This document shows, one piece after another, positions 33,519 through 48,500 of a stretch of 64,000 nt of DNA. The notes under the pieces are model-generated. The model ran no database searches, was not told the DNA's origin, and was given only the letters and a program-made list of their open reading frames with translations. The position numbers were made by a program, and so were the translations under genes. The stretch comes from Lepidodermella squamata. Its lineage: Eukaryota; Gastrotricha. The stretch is taken from positions 2,232,001 to 2,296,000 of the forward strand of contig JBLDXI010000002.1 of assembly GCA_047495785.1 (NCBI GenBank), given 5' to 3'. Position 1 is the stretch's first letter. The number at the start of each line of letters is the position of its first letter.

Positions 33519-36500
33519 TTAGTATTGAGTGGAACTGTCCGCAAGATTAGATTCAGATCGCGTCGATACCGGCTGCGACTTGTTGGCGATTATCGGCGTG
33601 ATCAAACTACGCCGCAGCAAGGTTGACACCAAATTACCCGGCCACGACTGCAGCGATTTGTGCGACGTCAACGGCGCTGTCGTTGAACTTTTAATACAAA
33701 GCCGCCGCGCAGTGATGAGCAGCCACGTCGGAATGCGCCGCTGCGACTGCGAATCAGCCGCCCAGTCCGCGTCCAATGTCGCGAATAACACCGCTTTCGC
33801 CGCCTCGGGCGAATTATCCTCCTGTTTATGAGCCGGCTTAATGACTTTCGGAGGCTGCGGTAACACTATGGGCGTTACAACCGAGACGGACATGCGTTTA
33901 CTCCGCCTACGCGCATTAGCCGATGGCTCGCAGTTGATTATCTGCTTTTTCGAGTATTTAACGAATTGGTTCAATTTAGTGCGGCTATGCCCGATTGAAA
34001 TTTGATCGACATTCAGCAGGAGAATGGCCCATTTGAAGTTATGGCCGTGTTTTTCCAGAGTCTGCTCGACAAGTTGCGGCGCCGACCCGCCGACGCAGGT
34101 GATGTGTTCGAAGGGGTGAATGCTGGAAACGAAGGCGTTAGATGGTGTTAAGGCGGACGTTTCGCGGCGTTCACGCGTTGTTTTCGACGCAAGCCAACAC
34201 AGCGCATCAAAGGCCTGTAACGAATTTTCGGATTCAAGCACGAGAAATGCGGAGGATAATTTCGGCGATGGCGCGTAGTCTGCTGCCTGGAATAAATACG
34301 GGCCGTAATCAGCCGCGACCAGGCTATCGATGACATTCGCAGCCTGTTCTGGGACAACAATCGACCACAACAGGCACCGATCGGCCGGTTCGAGGGCTAG
34401 CATTGACGCGTCGACGGTCGTGAAAATCGAGGCGGCTGCTTCTCCGGAGAAATATTCGCGCCACAGGTGGAGCGAATTATCGTCAGCGCAGATTGATTCG
34501 AAAACATTGGCGAATTGGGGTAGAATTTTCGCGACGGCTGATAATAAGGCGAAACTGGATGGGTTCATCCAGGAACTCGAAACCGTAGCGTCATTTGATG
34601 AGCTATTAAACAGCTTCTCAGTGAATCCGAACAAAATTCGATATCTAAAAAAATTGAAAAATTTGAAATTAAAAAAAATATTTCAAAAAGTTCCACCTTA
34701 AAATTTTAAAAATTAAATTTTTTTTAGTTTTATGAAAATGAGTTTTTTCAATGATTATTGTACCTGGCTAGTTCGGGCGTAAACGGGTACAGATGATCAA
34801 ATGCGCTCCGTTTTTTGCGACTCGTTAGCCATGATTCCGGCATGGTCGTTCGGCAATGCATGCAGCTCAGAGTTTGCCTCAACAAATTGTCCGGCAAAGC
34901 GCTGTGAAGTAGGCCCATCATGCGGCACATGACCTGCCGGTAGATGCGCATGGACAGCAGCTTCAGCTGAGCAGTTGGGGTTCGGTTATCAGGCATGACC
35001 AAATCGGTGAGGGCCGAGTTGATAGCGTCGAAGAAGAGCGCCGTTGGCACGTGAACGACCGGGCTCAGGGTGGCCGAGTCGCAAATTGCGCGGTAGAAAT
35101 GGGTCAACTGGCGCGCGGCGTCGTTGAAAGGCCCCTCGAGAACGTTGACCAGGTGCGTCTGCCGATGAATGCCGAAGTAAGACATCGACTCAGCGTATCG
35201 ATCGATTTCGTCCAGGGCGAGGCGAACCGCGTCTAAAACGGTCGAGTCTGCTAGCAAATTTTCGGGGGCGTTCATAACCCGAGTACAAGTTTCGAACTAA
35301 AATAATTCGCAAAATTACACTAATTTTTTATATTTAAATTGATTAATTACTCGAATATTTCGCAAATTAAGGGCTTGCACGACCAGTTCGCGGGAATTTG
35401 TGTCTCGACTGCTGACAAGTTCCGGCCTCGGGGCGCTGACCATAAGATCGCGAACTGTGCCGAAAATGTCGAATCTCGGATTTAGGGTGATCATGCAAAA
35501 TCTGTCCAGATTAAACAGTGAATCCCAGTGAACTAAATAGAAGTCAATTAAAGCCGCACAACTGATTTTCAAAAATTACCTAAAAGATGATAGGGTAGCT
35601 CAGTTTGGAAGACAAACATCAGATTCCCACATCTTTTATTAAGGCGGTTGGTGTACGTCAAAATTTGCTCCAGTTGCATCGCATCCGACCCGTCCAGCGC
35701 GTTTTCGAGATCAGTCATCAGAACCACGATCGGAGTGGATGAGTAATTTTTCGCGGCTTCAATCGCGTTTTGAATAGAAAATTTGCTGTGGTCCAGGGCC
35801 GAGATTTCAATGACCCTCGCTGGCATCGAGCTATGCCACGGCAGAATGCTGGCAGACCAAGTATTTACCAGGTCACGTGCCAGCTCTGACGGGCCCAGCA
35901 ACATCGGCCAATTCGTGGCTGAATGCCGCAGACAAATATCGAGCGTGAGAACAAGTCTGACTTCGGTATCTGAAAGCTGTAAATCGCCGAATAAATTGTT
36001 CATCTCCATCTCGGTTAGCAAAAATGTCTCGATCGACGATTTGAATTGGCAATCGGGTGGCTTTTCCCCTGGCGCCAACCCAGCCGACCGCAGGCGGCTT
36101 CGATCTACAACGCAATTCTGCCAGTCGTAGACAAATTTTTCAGGCTCCTGTCGTAATTGAGCTCGTTTAGCTAGATTTTCCAGAAATTCGCTCGTTTCTC
36201 GGAAGCCTAATAGGCCGCCGAATTGAACAGCAGCGGCTGTTAACATAGCTTCGACTGATGTGTATTCAGCGGCTGATTTTAAATTATCGACTATATTGAA
36301 CTCGACATCGGATCGAAATTTGATGAGAACGCCGACAATCTCACGAGTTCGCAATAAATCTCTTTCAAGATCCTGAAAAATCGAAAAATCGCATTATTAA
36401 TATTGGAAAAATAATTAATTAAAGAATAATGCAAATAATTGCGCTAATTAAATTAAAAAATGCGCATAAATTAAAATTAAGGTGGAATAAATAAAATATA

Positions 36501-39500
36501 TAAAATTCGGAATTAATTAACAACTTTACCGGATTATTAGCCTGAGAATATTTAATTAGGTCACAAATAAATTTGAATAGAAGTCAGTAAATAAAGTCAT
36601 ACCCTAATTTGTTGCTCAAGCATTTTGGCCATTCGTTTAAGGTGTTTAGCTCTCGCGATTTCAGCATTTAAGGCAGCTCGGACATTATTAGCCGCAACTC
36701 GTCGCCTGCCGAGGAGTCGCTGAGCTTGTTCTGAATCCAACGAAGCTTTCCGCCGGTCAGCTATCAGCGGTTGTAATTGCCGGAAAACCGATGCGTATTT
36801 GTAGACTGACAGTATCCACGCTGTGATTGACCGAGCTGCTTTACTGACGATTTCGGCGATAGGTGGCGTGAAATCCGGGGCATTGACGTAGTTGCCGAGT
36901 CGGTCGAACATTTCGTCGGGAATATCGTTTTTCGGGTAAAATTCGAGCATTTCGAAAAAGTTGACACTTATCAACAGAAGCTTTCCACTCTCCCATCTGA
37001 AAGAAAAAATTTGGAATATTAGAAATTCGAAAAATGACCATATTAAAAGTGCTGATATGAAATTCGAAAAGTAATTAAAAAGCTGTATTATTCCAATTTC
37101 CAGTGGCTCTTGAGATTTTCCAAGGTTAGGCATCGTGGAACATCTGTCACTCTGCCTCACAAATTTTGGCGCGAAACCCACACCCTTACTTATGTTGTTG
37201 TTGTAGATAGAAACATTTCTTTTTAAATATACGAGAAATTCATTAGGTATAGCATCGAATTGACAAGATGCAAGTGCTAGAGGAAACTGACGATGGGCTC
37301 TTGTACAAAATTATGGACAAACGGCATAGAGATGCGGCATTAATAGCCATTTCCAGAGCATTTTGCTCTGAACCAAACGCCGCGGCTGCTGGAGAGGCGG
37401 ATCCCAAAATGAAAGCTAAAGTACACGACTGGGTCGAATACTTCGACCCTTGGATGGATTATTATTCGTCAAACGAGCTGAGTCTAGTGGTGCTTGACCC
37501 CCAAAATTACTATCGCTTAGCTGGCGTTGTGGCTGTTCGGGATTACACCTTTTCTCCGCCTGAATTCGATCATTTGTTCGACTCGAGTAACTCAACGAAA
37601 CCATTGGCCCCGTTCGAAAAATTAATGGAAGCGCTCGAAAGCGAGGCTGAAAAGAAATTCGATACCATGCGAGAAGCTCATAATTCCAACTTGAAAGGAA
37701 TTTTTGCGGACTTCTTCATTTTTGGCACAGATCCTGATTATCGCGGTAGAGGCGTACTAAACAAGTCGATCAAAAAGGTTCTACCGATTTTAAAATCAGC
37801 TGGTTTTAAATACGCAACAATCGGAGCATCAAGCGAGTTTTCTTCAAAAGCGGCCAAATCGTGTAATTTCGACGAGATTGCTTCAATCAACGCAAGGCAG
37901 CTGCTTTGGAGAAATGAAACAATTTTCGAAAAAGTCAAAGAGCCACATGGAATTTGTCGATTTTGGATAAAGGAAATAAAATAACCGATTTTTTTTCATT
38001 TTTATTCGTAAAATAAAACTCACTTTTCGGGTCGGTTGAACAAAACGCACAAAGCGTTGACAATATTGACAATATATTGAGGCGGATCGCGGTATGATCT
38101 AAACTCCTCAACATCCGCCTTATTCAGGTTCTGCAGAGCCGCAACAGCCGCGTCGTATTGCGGGCTGATGATAGCCATTTTCTTGTCCAGCTTATCCTGA
38201 GATTCGTCCTCAATTTTCTTCAACCTGAAAACTTCTTCCTCAGCTTCACGGCACAGCTTTTCAGCCTGGATCAAGTCCTCGCGCAATTTTTCAGCCAGCG
38301 CTTTTGAATTGTGAAAATCATTCCACGCCTTTTCGATCTGAGCTTTCACGCCAGTCATATCAGCCGTCATAGTTTCAGCCACGTGAACGCCGACACGAAG
38401 CCGTTCGAGGGCGGTCTCGTAAAATTTCAACGTTTCCAAATTTTTCGTCCGCATTTCAGCGTACAAGCTCTGGAAAATGTGGACGAAAGACGCAAAACTG
38501 AGGCGAGAAAACGTCCGCTCGAATGCGTTAGACGGCAAAAGCGGCAACTTCGCGGCTAAGAATTCAATAGCTGTCTCGTAGCATTCGACCAAAAACGGCG
38601 GGGTGACTGTGATTGAGGCGACGAGGCTTTCAGGAATTTCATTGGCGGCCATTACGCAATCGACAACTTGCGGCAGACAGTTCGGATCGAGTTGAGAATT
38701 TAACACGTATAAACGGTGTTGGAGTGGTCGGAATAAATTGGCAATATCGGCGTAATATGTGCTGACATTCTCTGCAGCAACTGAAAAATTAGAAAAAAAA
38801 TTAAAATTTTCGAAAATTAACAATAAACTACAAAATATTATTGAACTAAGAATTCACAGCAAATTGAAATAAATGGTTATGAAACCCTCTAACAAAGTTC
38901 ACTCATTACCCTGTAGCTTGTGGCAATCTGAGAGGAAAATGTATCGATTCAAATTTTTTACTAAAAATTCTAATTTTTTCTCAGGTTAAGGCAGATTCCT
39001 TACCTAGAGGCGTTAGACAGAAGACAAATCGGACGTTTTCACGAATTCTCCGATCCAGCCAGTCAACGTTATCTGTAGCTGGGTCGACATGATGAGTCAG
39101 CGAAACAATTTGGTCCCAATCACCCAGAATGCCACTCGTCGATGGGCACATTGCAACAGCGATAGCCAGCTTAAAAATTTCCGCGTCAGACGAGTGTGAC
39201 AATCGTATGACAAATTCGCGCCGCGTCGTTGCCGCGGTCTGGCAAACCGACTTCAACTGCGCCATGGCGTTAGGTAGAGCGATGGATAAATCGACGAATT
39301 CAAAGTTCAAGGCGGCTGAAGCCAACATAACAAGCGGCCGCCAGCCGGGTGCTTGGCGCTGATTGGTTGATGATAGAAGTAACAGCCTTGCATTAGGTCG
39401 ACTTATTATCATCATCAAACGCTCAAGGGTGACTGAAACGTCGTCCGATAATTGGATGAACAGTCGCTCTTGTAATTTTTCCTCCTTTTCGAGCTGCCTT

Positions 39501-42500
39501 AACAAAATATTCAACCGCTTTTTCAACTCAGAATGCGATATAACTCGGTCGCTGTTTTTATCCAGATTTTTCGAGGCTGTTTGGTTCGGCTCAGGGAGTC
39601 GAATATTCGCGAAAAGGAACGAGAGGAACGGCGGTTCTTGAAGGCCGTTCGAAACAACGTGTTCCTCAATTTCAGCATCGGCGGTTAAATTCACGTCATC
39701 AAACGCGTTTGTCGTAGATTTTTCCTTAGAAATCAAACCCGGCCAATGGGATAGCCGGGTTAGGATGCTTTGATTAACGACCTCGGTGAACCAGTCGCTC
39801 GTTTGGGTGACGTAACGCTGGCCGAAGCAAACGACAAGTTCATTCCGCCATAAATGGACAATCGACCGGCGAACGCAGGCGCATCGGTAGTGATCGCTGC
39901 AATCGTTGCTATGAACCGGCTTAGACGACAAGGCTCTGGCCGGGTAGGCGAGAAGGCGGTTGAAAAACATTGATAAATTCGCTGGGGTGAACGAAAACGG
40001 GCTCGGCTGCTGGGAGGCGGCAGTTCGTTGCCGAATTAAATCGAAAATTTCAGCGGTTGATTGGAGTAACAACTCGATTAATTGGCGAACTTTCGGCGCC
40101 TCAACCGCGTACCGCCCAGTGATAGCCGACATGCCCCACTGGATGGTCGGTGAAGCGTAACGCTCGCTTAAAATCGAGGTAGCCGGCGGGGTCGGTAACG
40201 CGATCGGGACAAAATGTCGTAGCAACTCGAACGGCATCGATCTACTCATCGCCGAGTTCCATAGCAGCATCAATTTCGCGAAATTTCGCGGCGAATCTTG
40301 AACACCTGGTAGCCGGTAAGAACTAGCGGCGATGTTGCGTAGCGACCGCACGACCTGCGGCTCATCCGACTCGCCTATCGCGCATAAATCATCGACGGCA
40401 AAGACGAATCGGCGATTTTTGTACGCGGATTTCATTGTTATCAACTTTTCAATGCCGTTCAACATGTGGGAAACAGCGATTCTAGGCGCGATTTTGTAGA
40501 TTTTTAAGATGATATTCGGGTTAGCCGAGGCTAGGCTATGCAGCGACTGGCGAATCGATAGGCCGGGTTCGAATGTGAGTAGTATATTTCCCGCGCATTT
40601 TCCGGCCTCGAGGAAGTCGAGAAGCCAGTAGAACGGCTGGTGGCTCGAATGAACGGTACAACGGGCCAGTCTCGTAAAAACATCCTCGGCAGTCGTGTGG
40701 TTACTAACAGGGTTGAAAATCAGGGGGAAATCCATCGGGTAGGCGCATGACCCAGGGCTCGGAAACGGGGTCAGCCCCACAAAACCATCGGCCCCCATTC
40801 GAAGCGTCAACACATTTAACTGGCTCGACTGAATTCCGTCGGGTAATGCCGAGGAAAATGTAGTTGACTGAAGTTTTCGTAGGGTGAATTCGGCTAATTT
40901 TGGCACGTCTTTGCTTTGAATGCTCTGGAGGAATGTGTGGACAATCGAAAAAACGAGGCACGCTTTGATCCTATCGCGATACCCAGGCAGCAACTGCTCG
41001 AATTTATCGCCTTCAATCGGGCAAATATCGCCGAATTTCGCGAACTGATCCACGAAATTTTCTTTCGGGATTAAATAATCGAAGCAGGTTGATAGGTAGG
41101 TCAAGAAATTCGACGCCTCATGCAGCCGGTAAGACACCGGCTTCGAGCCAGGCGCCGTCCAAGTTTTCGTGCAATGATGGGCTGAAAATTCGGAAATTCC
41201 CTCGAAAATCTCGGCGATATGCATGAACATCCACTCGAGTTCAGCGTCATTAATCAGCCAGCGACTGCTAGCCATATGACGCCAGGGTGTTAATAAGGCC
41301 GTCCAATTAGGCTGGGTGCAATTAATAACGATCAGCGACCCTAACGAGCCAGGGGACATTTGCTCGACAACCGGTTGGGACAGCTCGGCAATCAACCTCA
41401 CGCCCCCTCCCGCTCGCATTTGCAGCCTATCATCGCACCACGCCCGTAAAAATGGTTCAATATCCCCAGATGGGTACATTGCGTCCAGCTTAACCCAAAT
41501 TTGCTGTTGGTTAAGAATTCGTGGGAAACGCTGCCGGATTTCTCGAGCCAGCGTTGTCCCATCTTCCTCGGTGCAGCAGTCGAAAATCGATACAACAGAC
41601 TGGACCCCGGGGGCATAAGCGATGGTATCATCAAATGAACCGGCCGAGTCGGGGGTGACTGCAAATTTTTCATCAGTTGACACAGAATTCGGCGACCTCA
41701 ACGACTCGAGTGTTGTATACAACCCTCCAGCGAGAATTTGCTTCAATTTTTGAATCCTGGTGAAAAGGGTTTGCTCTTCGTTAGGAATAGACACGTCTTG
41801 CAGGACTCGAATGGTTTGTTTTGCTAGGCCAATCGGGTTTCGCATGCCCCAGGGCAGGCCCTTGCCGGGTTTCGCCTGGGTTGAATCGAGGCTAGCAACC
41901 TCCTTCCGCGTGTTCTCAACAACTGCGTTAACAACGGCGGCTAAAACCTGAATTAAGGTGGTTTTGCCAGACCCAGGCGATCCGGTGATAATCACCGGGT
42001 CGTAAGACTGTTTCGAAGCGGAATTTAAGGCTGCGTGAAGTTGGAGAATTTTGGCGATTTGTGAAATCTGGCACTCGAGATGTAGATGTTTCAACGCAGC
42101 TTCGACCTGGTCGACTAAGAACGGGTCGAACCCAAACGCCCCATTCGATGCTGAACCCGTAAAAACGTCTTTGATGATCTCCTTATAAGCCTCTTCATTA
42201 GCTTCACTGCCGAGTCGGCTTGATAAGAGGACGTGAACTGCGCGTAAAACGCAGAGTTCTTCCAAAGCCGCGTCAGTACTCACATCGGCTAATTTCAATT
42301 CATGAAGTCTGCGATTAGCTGAGATTGAAGAGACGATACTAGCGAATCGCCAGCTGTAAAGCAGGCCTCTAGACTCAAACTCTGGCAGTACAGCAGCTAA
42401 GCGTTGAATCACCGCCGCAGTTTTCCGACTCAGATCTTCGGCATTTGTGAACCCAGCCGAGGTCAGATTAACCGCCAAAACTTGTTGCATGTTAATTGCT

Positions 42501-45500
42501 AGGGTTGAGCCGGGTAGAACCAGTTGCCGAAGTGATAATCGAAGCCCGGACGTCACTGGTTTCGAAAACGTACAGAAAATTAAAGGCTGAGGTACGACAT
42601 TGATCGTAGAAGCGAGTAACAATCCATCGAAGTCTATCACCTCATCCGTATCTTGTATAACTGAATCAGCCTCACTCTCCGCGACGATGGAGAGGCGATC
42701 TCTTAAGGAGGCTGAAATCACCTCGGGCCTCAGTAACGAGTTCGATTTTTCACCCAAAAAAGATGGCGGGTTCAATAAATTCGCATTAGCCGAGGCTCGC
42801 CTAGACCTGGAGGGCGAGTTTGATCGGGCCGATTTTCGACCTGACCTAGGCCGGCTGACTGGCAATGGGGTCAACTCAGCCTTCGAAGCCGCTGAGAACA
42901 AATTTGAAATCGATAAGCGAAGATTTGTTAGCAGCGACGATAATTGGCCGTACAACGTGGCTGGTAATGAGTCGACCTCTCGAAACACAACCAACGACCC
43001 TAGGGTGACACTTGTCGCCAAAACGCTTCTAATGCTGTCGTACGTTTTCGGTACGGCACAATCAACGCTGTAAAAAGGCCGACCAGCTAAATTTGCCAAC
43101 GTTCGAATCGAATGAGTCCGGCCTGAAAATAGTTTCCCATCTATCATCGAAAATTGAGTCACATAGCTGGTTTGGACCAGGGTGACTGATAACGCCCTGG
43201 CAAGTTCCGGCGTCAAAAGGGCGGTTGATGACCAGCATTCCGCGCAGATCGGTTCGCATAGATACGGAATAGCCGGGGAAATCCCGCCAGTTTCCAGACT
43301 GATATCCGATATACAGATTTCGCCCTTTTTAACCGGCGTTTTTGCCGTGACTTTGCACGAATGGTACAACCCGGTAAATTCACCCAGGTTCTGGCTGGTC
43401 GACACGAAATCACGCTGGTAAATCAGCTGAGCCATCAAATTTTTCGCCTTTGTAAACTCGGCAGTTTGGCATCGAGTGTCGTTCAAAAACTGCCTGGCGT
43501 AATGATCGATTTCGAGCAAAATGTCTTTCGCTAGATTTCTCGAGCCCGATAACGGCCGGTTGCTTTTACCGGCGAATTTTCGCCCGAAACGCGTCGATTG
43601 CGCGATGGTCAAGCTTTGCGACGAATGCTCAGCGAGAAAATCTTTCGAGAAAAAGCCATTCGACTGCGATTTTTCCAACTCAACGACCGAATTTGAAATA
43701 TCTAGCATGACAGATTTATGAATTTCCTCCTCAATAGTCGCCATCAGAATGTCCGGGCTTGGCGAAACCGGGATGACATTGATGAAGCGGAGTTTCTCGC
43801 CGAAACAAAGCAAAAGTCCGTCGATTAGCGGAACGCTGGTGAATGAAGCGTTCGCATTTTCGTCATCGCTAACAATAAGAAGCCCGGTGACGTGTGGGAA
43901 ACATTTCGCTAGAAACGAGCCAACAATTTTCAGACCAGACGTACTGCCCCCGGCTTGGATATACGCGGTTAACATGACGATTTCCCAGTTCGATAGAGCG
44001 AATAGCCGATTCGATTTAACGCGGAGGAAATCGAAATATTTCCCGAAGTGATCGATAATTACGGTATTAATTTGATCAAAAAGCCGTCGAAACGAGTTAA
44101 CAACAGATTTTTGGTCATCAGCACTCCATGAGAGGAAACGAGGTTTATCGACTATTTTATTGACAATCTTCTGCCATTCGCCAACCGCTGATCGAGTCAT
44201 TTCAGCTAAATCTTCTTCGATGAACAAATTTCGCGTCGCCACATCGACCGAAGCGAGGAAGAACTGGCAAATGAATTGTAAACGCTCAGCCAGCGACATG
44301 AATTCGCTGAAATAGTCCAATTTTTGCATCAAAGGCTGAGCTTTTGCGATACGAATCGTGTCATCGAATGCCAGAACGTTAGAAACGATACTCTGAATTT
44401 CAGCCCGGGATTTTTCGACGGTTAGCCGGAAGCTCTCGAATTCGGCTAGGACATTGAAATCGAGAAATCTAGCGCCGGTACTTTGAACGCGGGCGGCTGA
44501 TGAGGATCGACGTGAGCCCGAGGATTTCCCGCTTCGAAGGGCTGATCTTAGGACTGATGAGCCGATTACGCAGGTCGAGACTTGAATACCGTATTCGTTC
44601 CAGAAATTCGATAAATGGTCGAGTTTTTTGCTCGCAGCGGCTTCAGCCAAAGCCTCGCTGTGAATGGCTTCAAGGCAAAGATTGATCGAATTATCAGCCG
44701 ATGATTCACCCGCTGCGATCCATAACGGCTCCCAGTCAGCTAAGGAATACTCGTCGCAACGCCAGTCGAAGCTCAGCGATAACCGGCCGTACAAACGGCG
44801 GAGAAATTTTTCGGTCATTAGCGGGGTTTGAAGCTTTGCGGCGAAGACCAGTAACCGGCGGCATCTATCCAGGCTTTCGATAAAACGCCGCAAAACTGTG
44901 TCGTCTTGATTCGGCAGTTGTTCCTCGATTTGCAGCGCAACAATATTCCATCCATTAAGCTTATCCTCGATAAGAACCAATGGCAACTGAAATACGGTAA
45001 ATTAAAAAAAATTGAATTTTTTCAAAAAATGATAACTTTTTTGATTGGCAATCGTATCCAATCTTCAATAAGGATTTCGGCTTGGAAGAGGTAGTGCCAC
45101 AATTCCCTGCGGACTTCAATCGCCTTCCTCCAGTCGACGAAGCAAGTCCGTTCAGTGTCTACTGGTGTTACTTTTTCCTCGATGGGTCCGGTTGATTCAG
45201 CGTTCCTCTCGGTAGTCGAAGCGGTGGATGGAGCCATGTTACTTAGGCCCTCTTCGGACATTGAATCGTGGAAAAACCACAACTCTTCAGTCTGGCAGTA
45301 AAACGCGTCGTAGTCTTTGATCATTTGCGCCAGTTTTTCGATCGAATTCTGAGCTTCGGACTCCGCCTCTAAAAATTCGCCCGAAGTAGCCGCTAAGAAT
45401 ATTCGATAGCACGCGTCCCTCAATTCCTATGAAAAATTCCTATATAAATATTAGCCGCCAATATTTTTCAAAAACTTACGTCCAATTTGCTTTTCACAGT

Positions 45501-48500
45501 CGTTAGGGTTAGATCAGTTTGTTTCGCAACGATTGGCACGCAATCCTGGAGTCGTTTGACGAACTTCTCGAAGGCTTGGACGGCACCCATTTCAAGTGCG
45601 GCGTCATCGCTGGATCCCGCAGCTCCAATCGTCCTTAACAGCGACATGTCAGCTCTCAGTCGAATGAGTTGAGCATCGAAATCTGCTTTTGATTTCCGGC
45701 ATTCGGCCACTTTTGCTGAAAAGTGGGCAAACAACGCCAATTGTTTGTCAGTCGAGCCCGATGGCACAACAGGTGGGTTATCGAGGATATTCGTCAAAGT
45801 AACCAGGGTATTTGTCAGACGGGCCAGCTTAAAGAAATTGGTTTAATAATTGGATCCCATTTTTACAAAATAATTCTACCTGTGAGAGCGTAGTCCCCTT
45901 GAACGTTTCTGTGAAAGACGAGTAAATTTGATCTAACCTCGCAATGGTATCGGCTGCCAGTTTTTCACACGAGACAAATAGCATTCTGTTCTCATTTCCG
46001 GCCGTGAATGAAGTCTCCACCCCGGAGACCTTTTCTCGATATTGATTGATTTCCTTGAAAGCTTCCTAAAAGTTAAAATACTTATGAAAATAAAATGAAA
46101 AATCAAGCATGAGCGAACCTCAATTTCTTTAGTAGAAAGAGTTAGCATTTTCTTGAATTTCTCCGGCGTCCAACTGTCGCAGAAAGTGTAGACAGCAGCC
46201 AGCCATTGATGTTGATCAACAAATCGGTTCACCTCTGCGAAGGAAGTCCGAATTGCTTTCGAAAACTGCGTGAAAGTCTCATCGAAAACAGAGCTTTATA
46301 AAATAAACAAAATTCGCACGGGTCTTATCATCAGGTGAATTAGCTAACTTTTGCATGATTTGGTACATGATCTCTTGGCCCCGCAACGTAGCCATCGACG
46401 AGGAGGGAATCCAGTCAGGGCATATGCGCAGTATTTCTTTCTGCATATTTACCATCATTTCGACGAAAAGCGGTTCTGTGTCATCTTTGACCCTTGGGTC
46501 GATCGGCACGAGGCAGGGGTAATGCGGCGCTCCGCCAAAGTCGCTCGGGAAATACGTGAGTTTCACGCCATCTGGAAATGTTGATAGCAACTGGAAGCCT
46601 TGAATCAGATGTTGGGTTGAGAAATGGAAAGGTTCCGCGCACTCATCGAATGCTTTTCCAACAAAATGCATCAAATTCGATACAGTGGTTAAAACCTCTT
46701 CCTCGGTTGGCGATGATATTAATCTCTCTATTAAAATAATATCACATAATTTCTGAATTTAATCATTGAGTCCAAGGCTCTTACGAGCTGAAATGTCGCT
46801 TGAGATTTCACAGAGGAATAGCCCACTGCTTGTTGACCGATCTTTTGCAGCAGCAGTAGTAACAGCATCGTTGTGAGATGAGCTATTTACCACTGATGCT
46901 TCAATAGAAACTGAATCATCTTCCGGCTCTTCCTGCGAACCCTGGGGGCTTCTCGTGAGTAAAAGACGCCTATCTTCGTGGTGGTGGTGTTCGTGTTCAT
47001 GGGCAATGTGCTTTTTTGGCCGGAAGAGCGCCAAGTTTAGAAAATTCACGACGTCGTCACGGATGAAAGAATACATTTGTCCAGCAATCACGTTGTCCAG
47101 CAAAGTAGCAACACTGACGATTCTGTAATACTCATACCAACACTTTGCAAGCCTGAAAGAATGTAAATCTGTTATCACGAGCCAAAGATGCCAAGCAGCG
47201 TTCGTCTTACTTTCCACGATATGACTCGAGGCGGACTCGACGAATGTGGAGAGACTCTTTTCCTGACTGGTAGTGCTGTATTCGTAGCAGCTCTGTCTGC
47301 GCAGACATCAGCTGATTGCACAGCTCTATTCGCAGCATATTCAATGCTTCTCCAAATCGCCTGACAAAAAATTGAAATTTTTAAAAGGGTATTCAAAAAT
47401 AAGCGAACCAGAGTGAAAATAATGCATAATATGTGACATTACATGCGTCCTGATATTCAAAAATCAAGGATCAAACCAACCATTAACAATGTATTCTTCA
47501 AAAATTCAAAGCCTTGATTAAACTCCCATCGTATATCATATTATTGGCATCTAAAATCTGTATGACTTACTGGTACAGCTGTTTTCCAGCGTAGCGAATT
47601 GTATCCACGGACTTTGTCACTCGAGATATCAGATTTTCAATTTTAAGCGGTTTGTCAGTGGCAGCATGGTCCATGAAAATGCCATCAATAACTTTCAGGA
47701 AATCACAGAAAAGTCGCTGGCAATGAAGCAATACCAAGGTGTATGGTGGTGTGCAGTATGAAAGACGGAGCGCAACATTCATTTTCGATCGAACGAATTT
47801 TAAGCGAGAAACATTATGCCTCCATCTAAGCAATACAAAATTTCGAGTGAATCAGCGTGAAAATACAACGCAAAACCTAACGCTTACCGCAAAAATGACT
47901 TTCTCAAATAGTAATGCTTGAAGAATGGAATTTTAGTTAGGATCTCCCATAGCGCAGCTTCTTTTTCCCAATCTAAGAGATCTAGCCTTTCCGCAGGTCT
48001 GTCAGCAAAAACCTGGAGGACTCCAAATGTAGAAAACAGGAAATGAGTAGCCGCAATCTGCAATGAACAATTATAGAAAAGAAAACATCGTTCAGCAACC
48101 TACGTCATCTTTCCGTACAGAAATGATATCGTAGGGGCGAAATTGATCATTTCGTGCATAATTGAAGTACGCGCAAGCTGGCTTCCTTAAATGGCGGCAT
48201 TTCATGAAATAGACCACTGCTTCACGGCCAGTTAAAGGCGCATCTTCGATGTCCTAAAATTAAGCAAGTTATTCAGGATGAAAGTTTGGCAACAATTCAA
48301 CTAACGAAGTTTGATCCCACGTCAAAGTTGAGATCCAAAGACGATGGCGTAGATGGTATTGGCGATGGTTCTTTGATCTCTTCCTGATAACAATAAGCGG
48401 ATTGAACGTAACAGCTTATCAGCATAAACTCACGGGCGCAACAAAGAAATCAGTGTCGAGAGCATTTTGAAAAAATTCGATGGCATCGGATCCTTGAATG

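Noticed and set aside
42600-43073. 157-codon + strand frame inside the large dynein exon
   Set aside because: Antisense shadow of a 5983-nt exon whose sense strand has clear dynein architecture.
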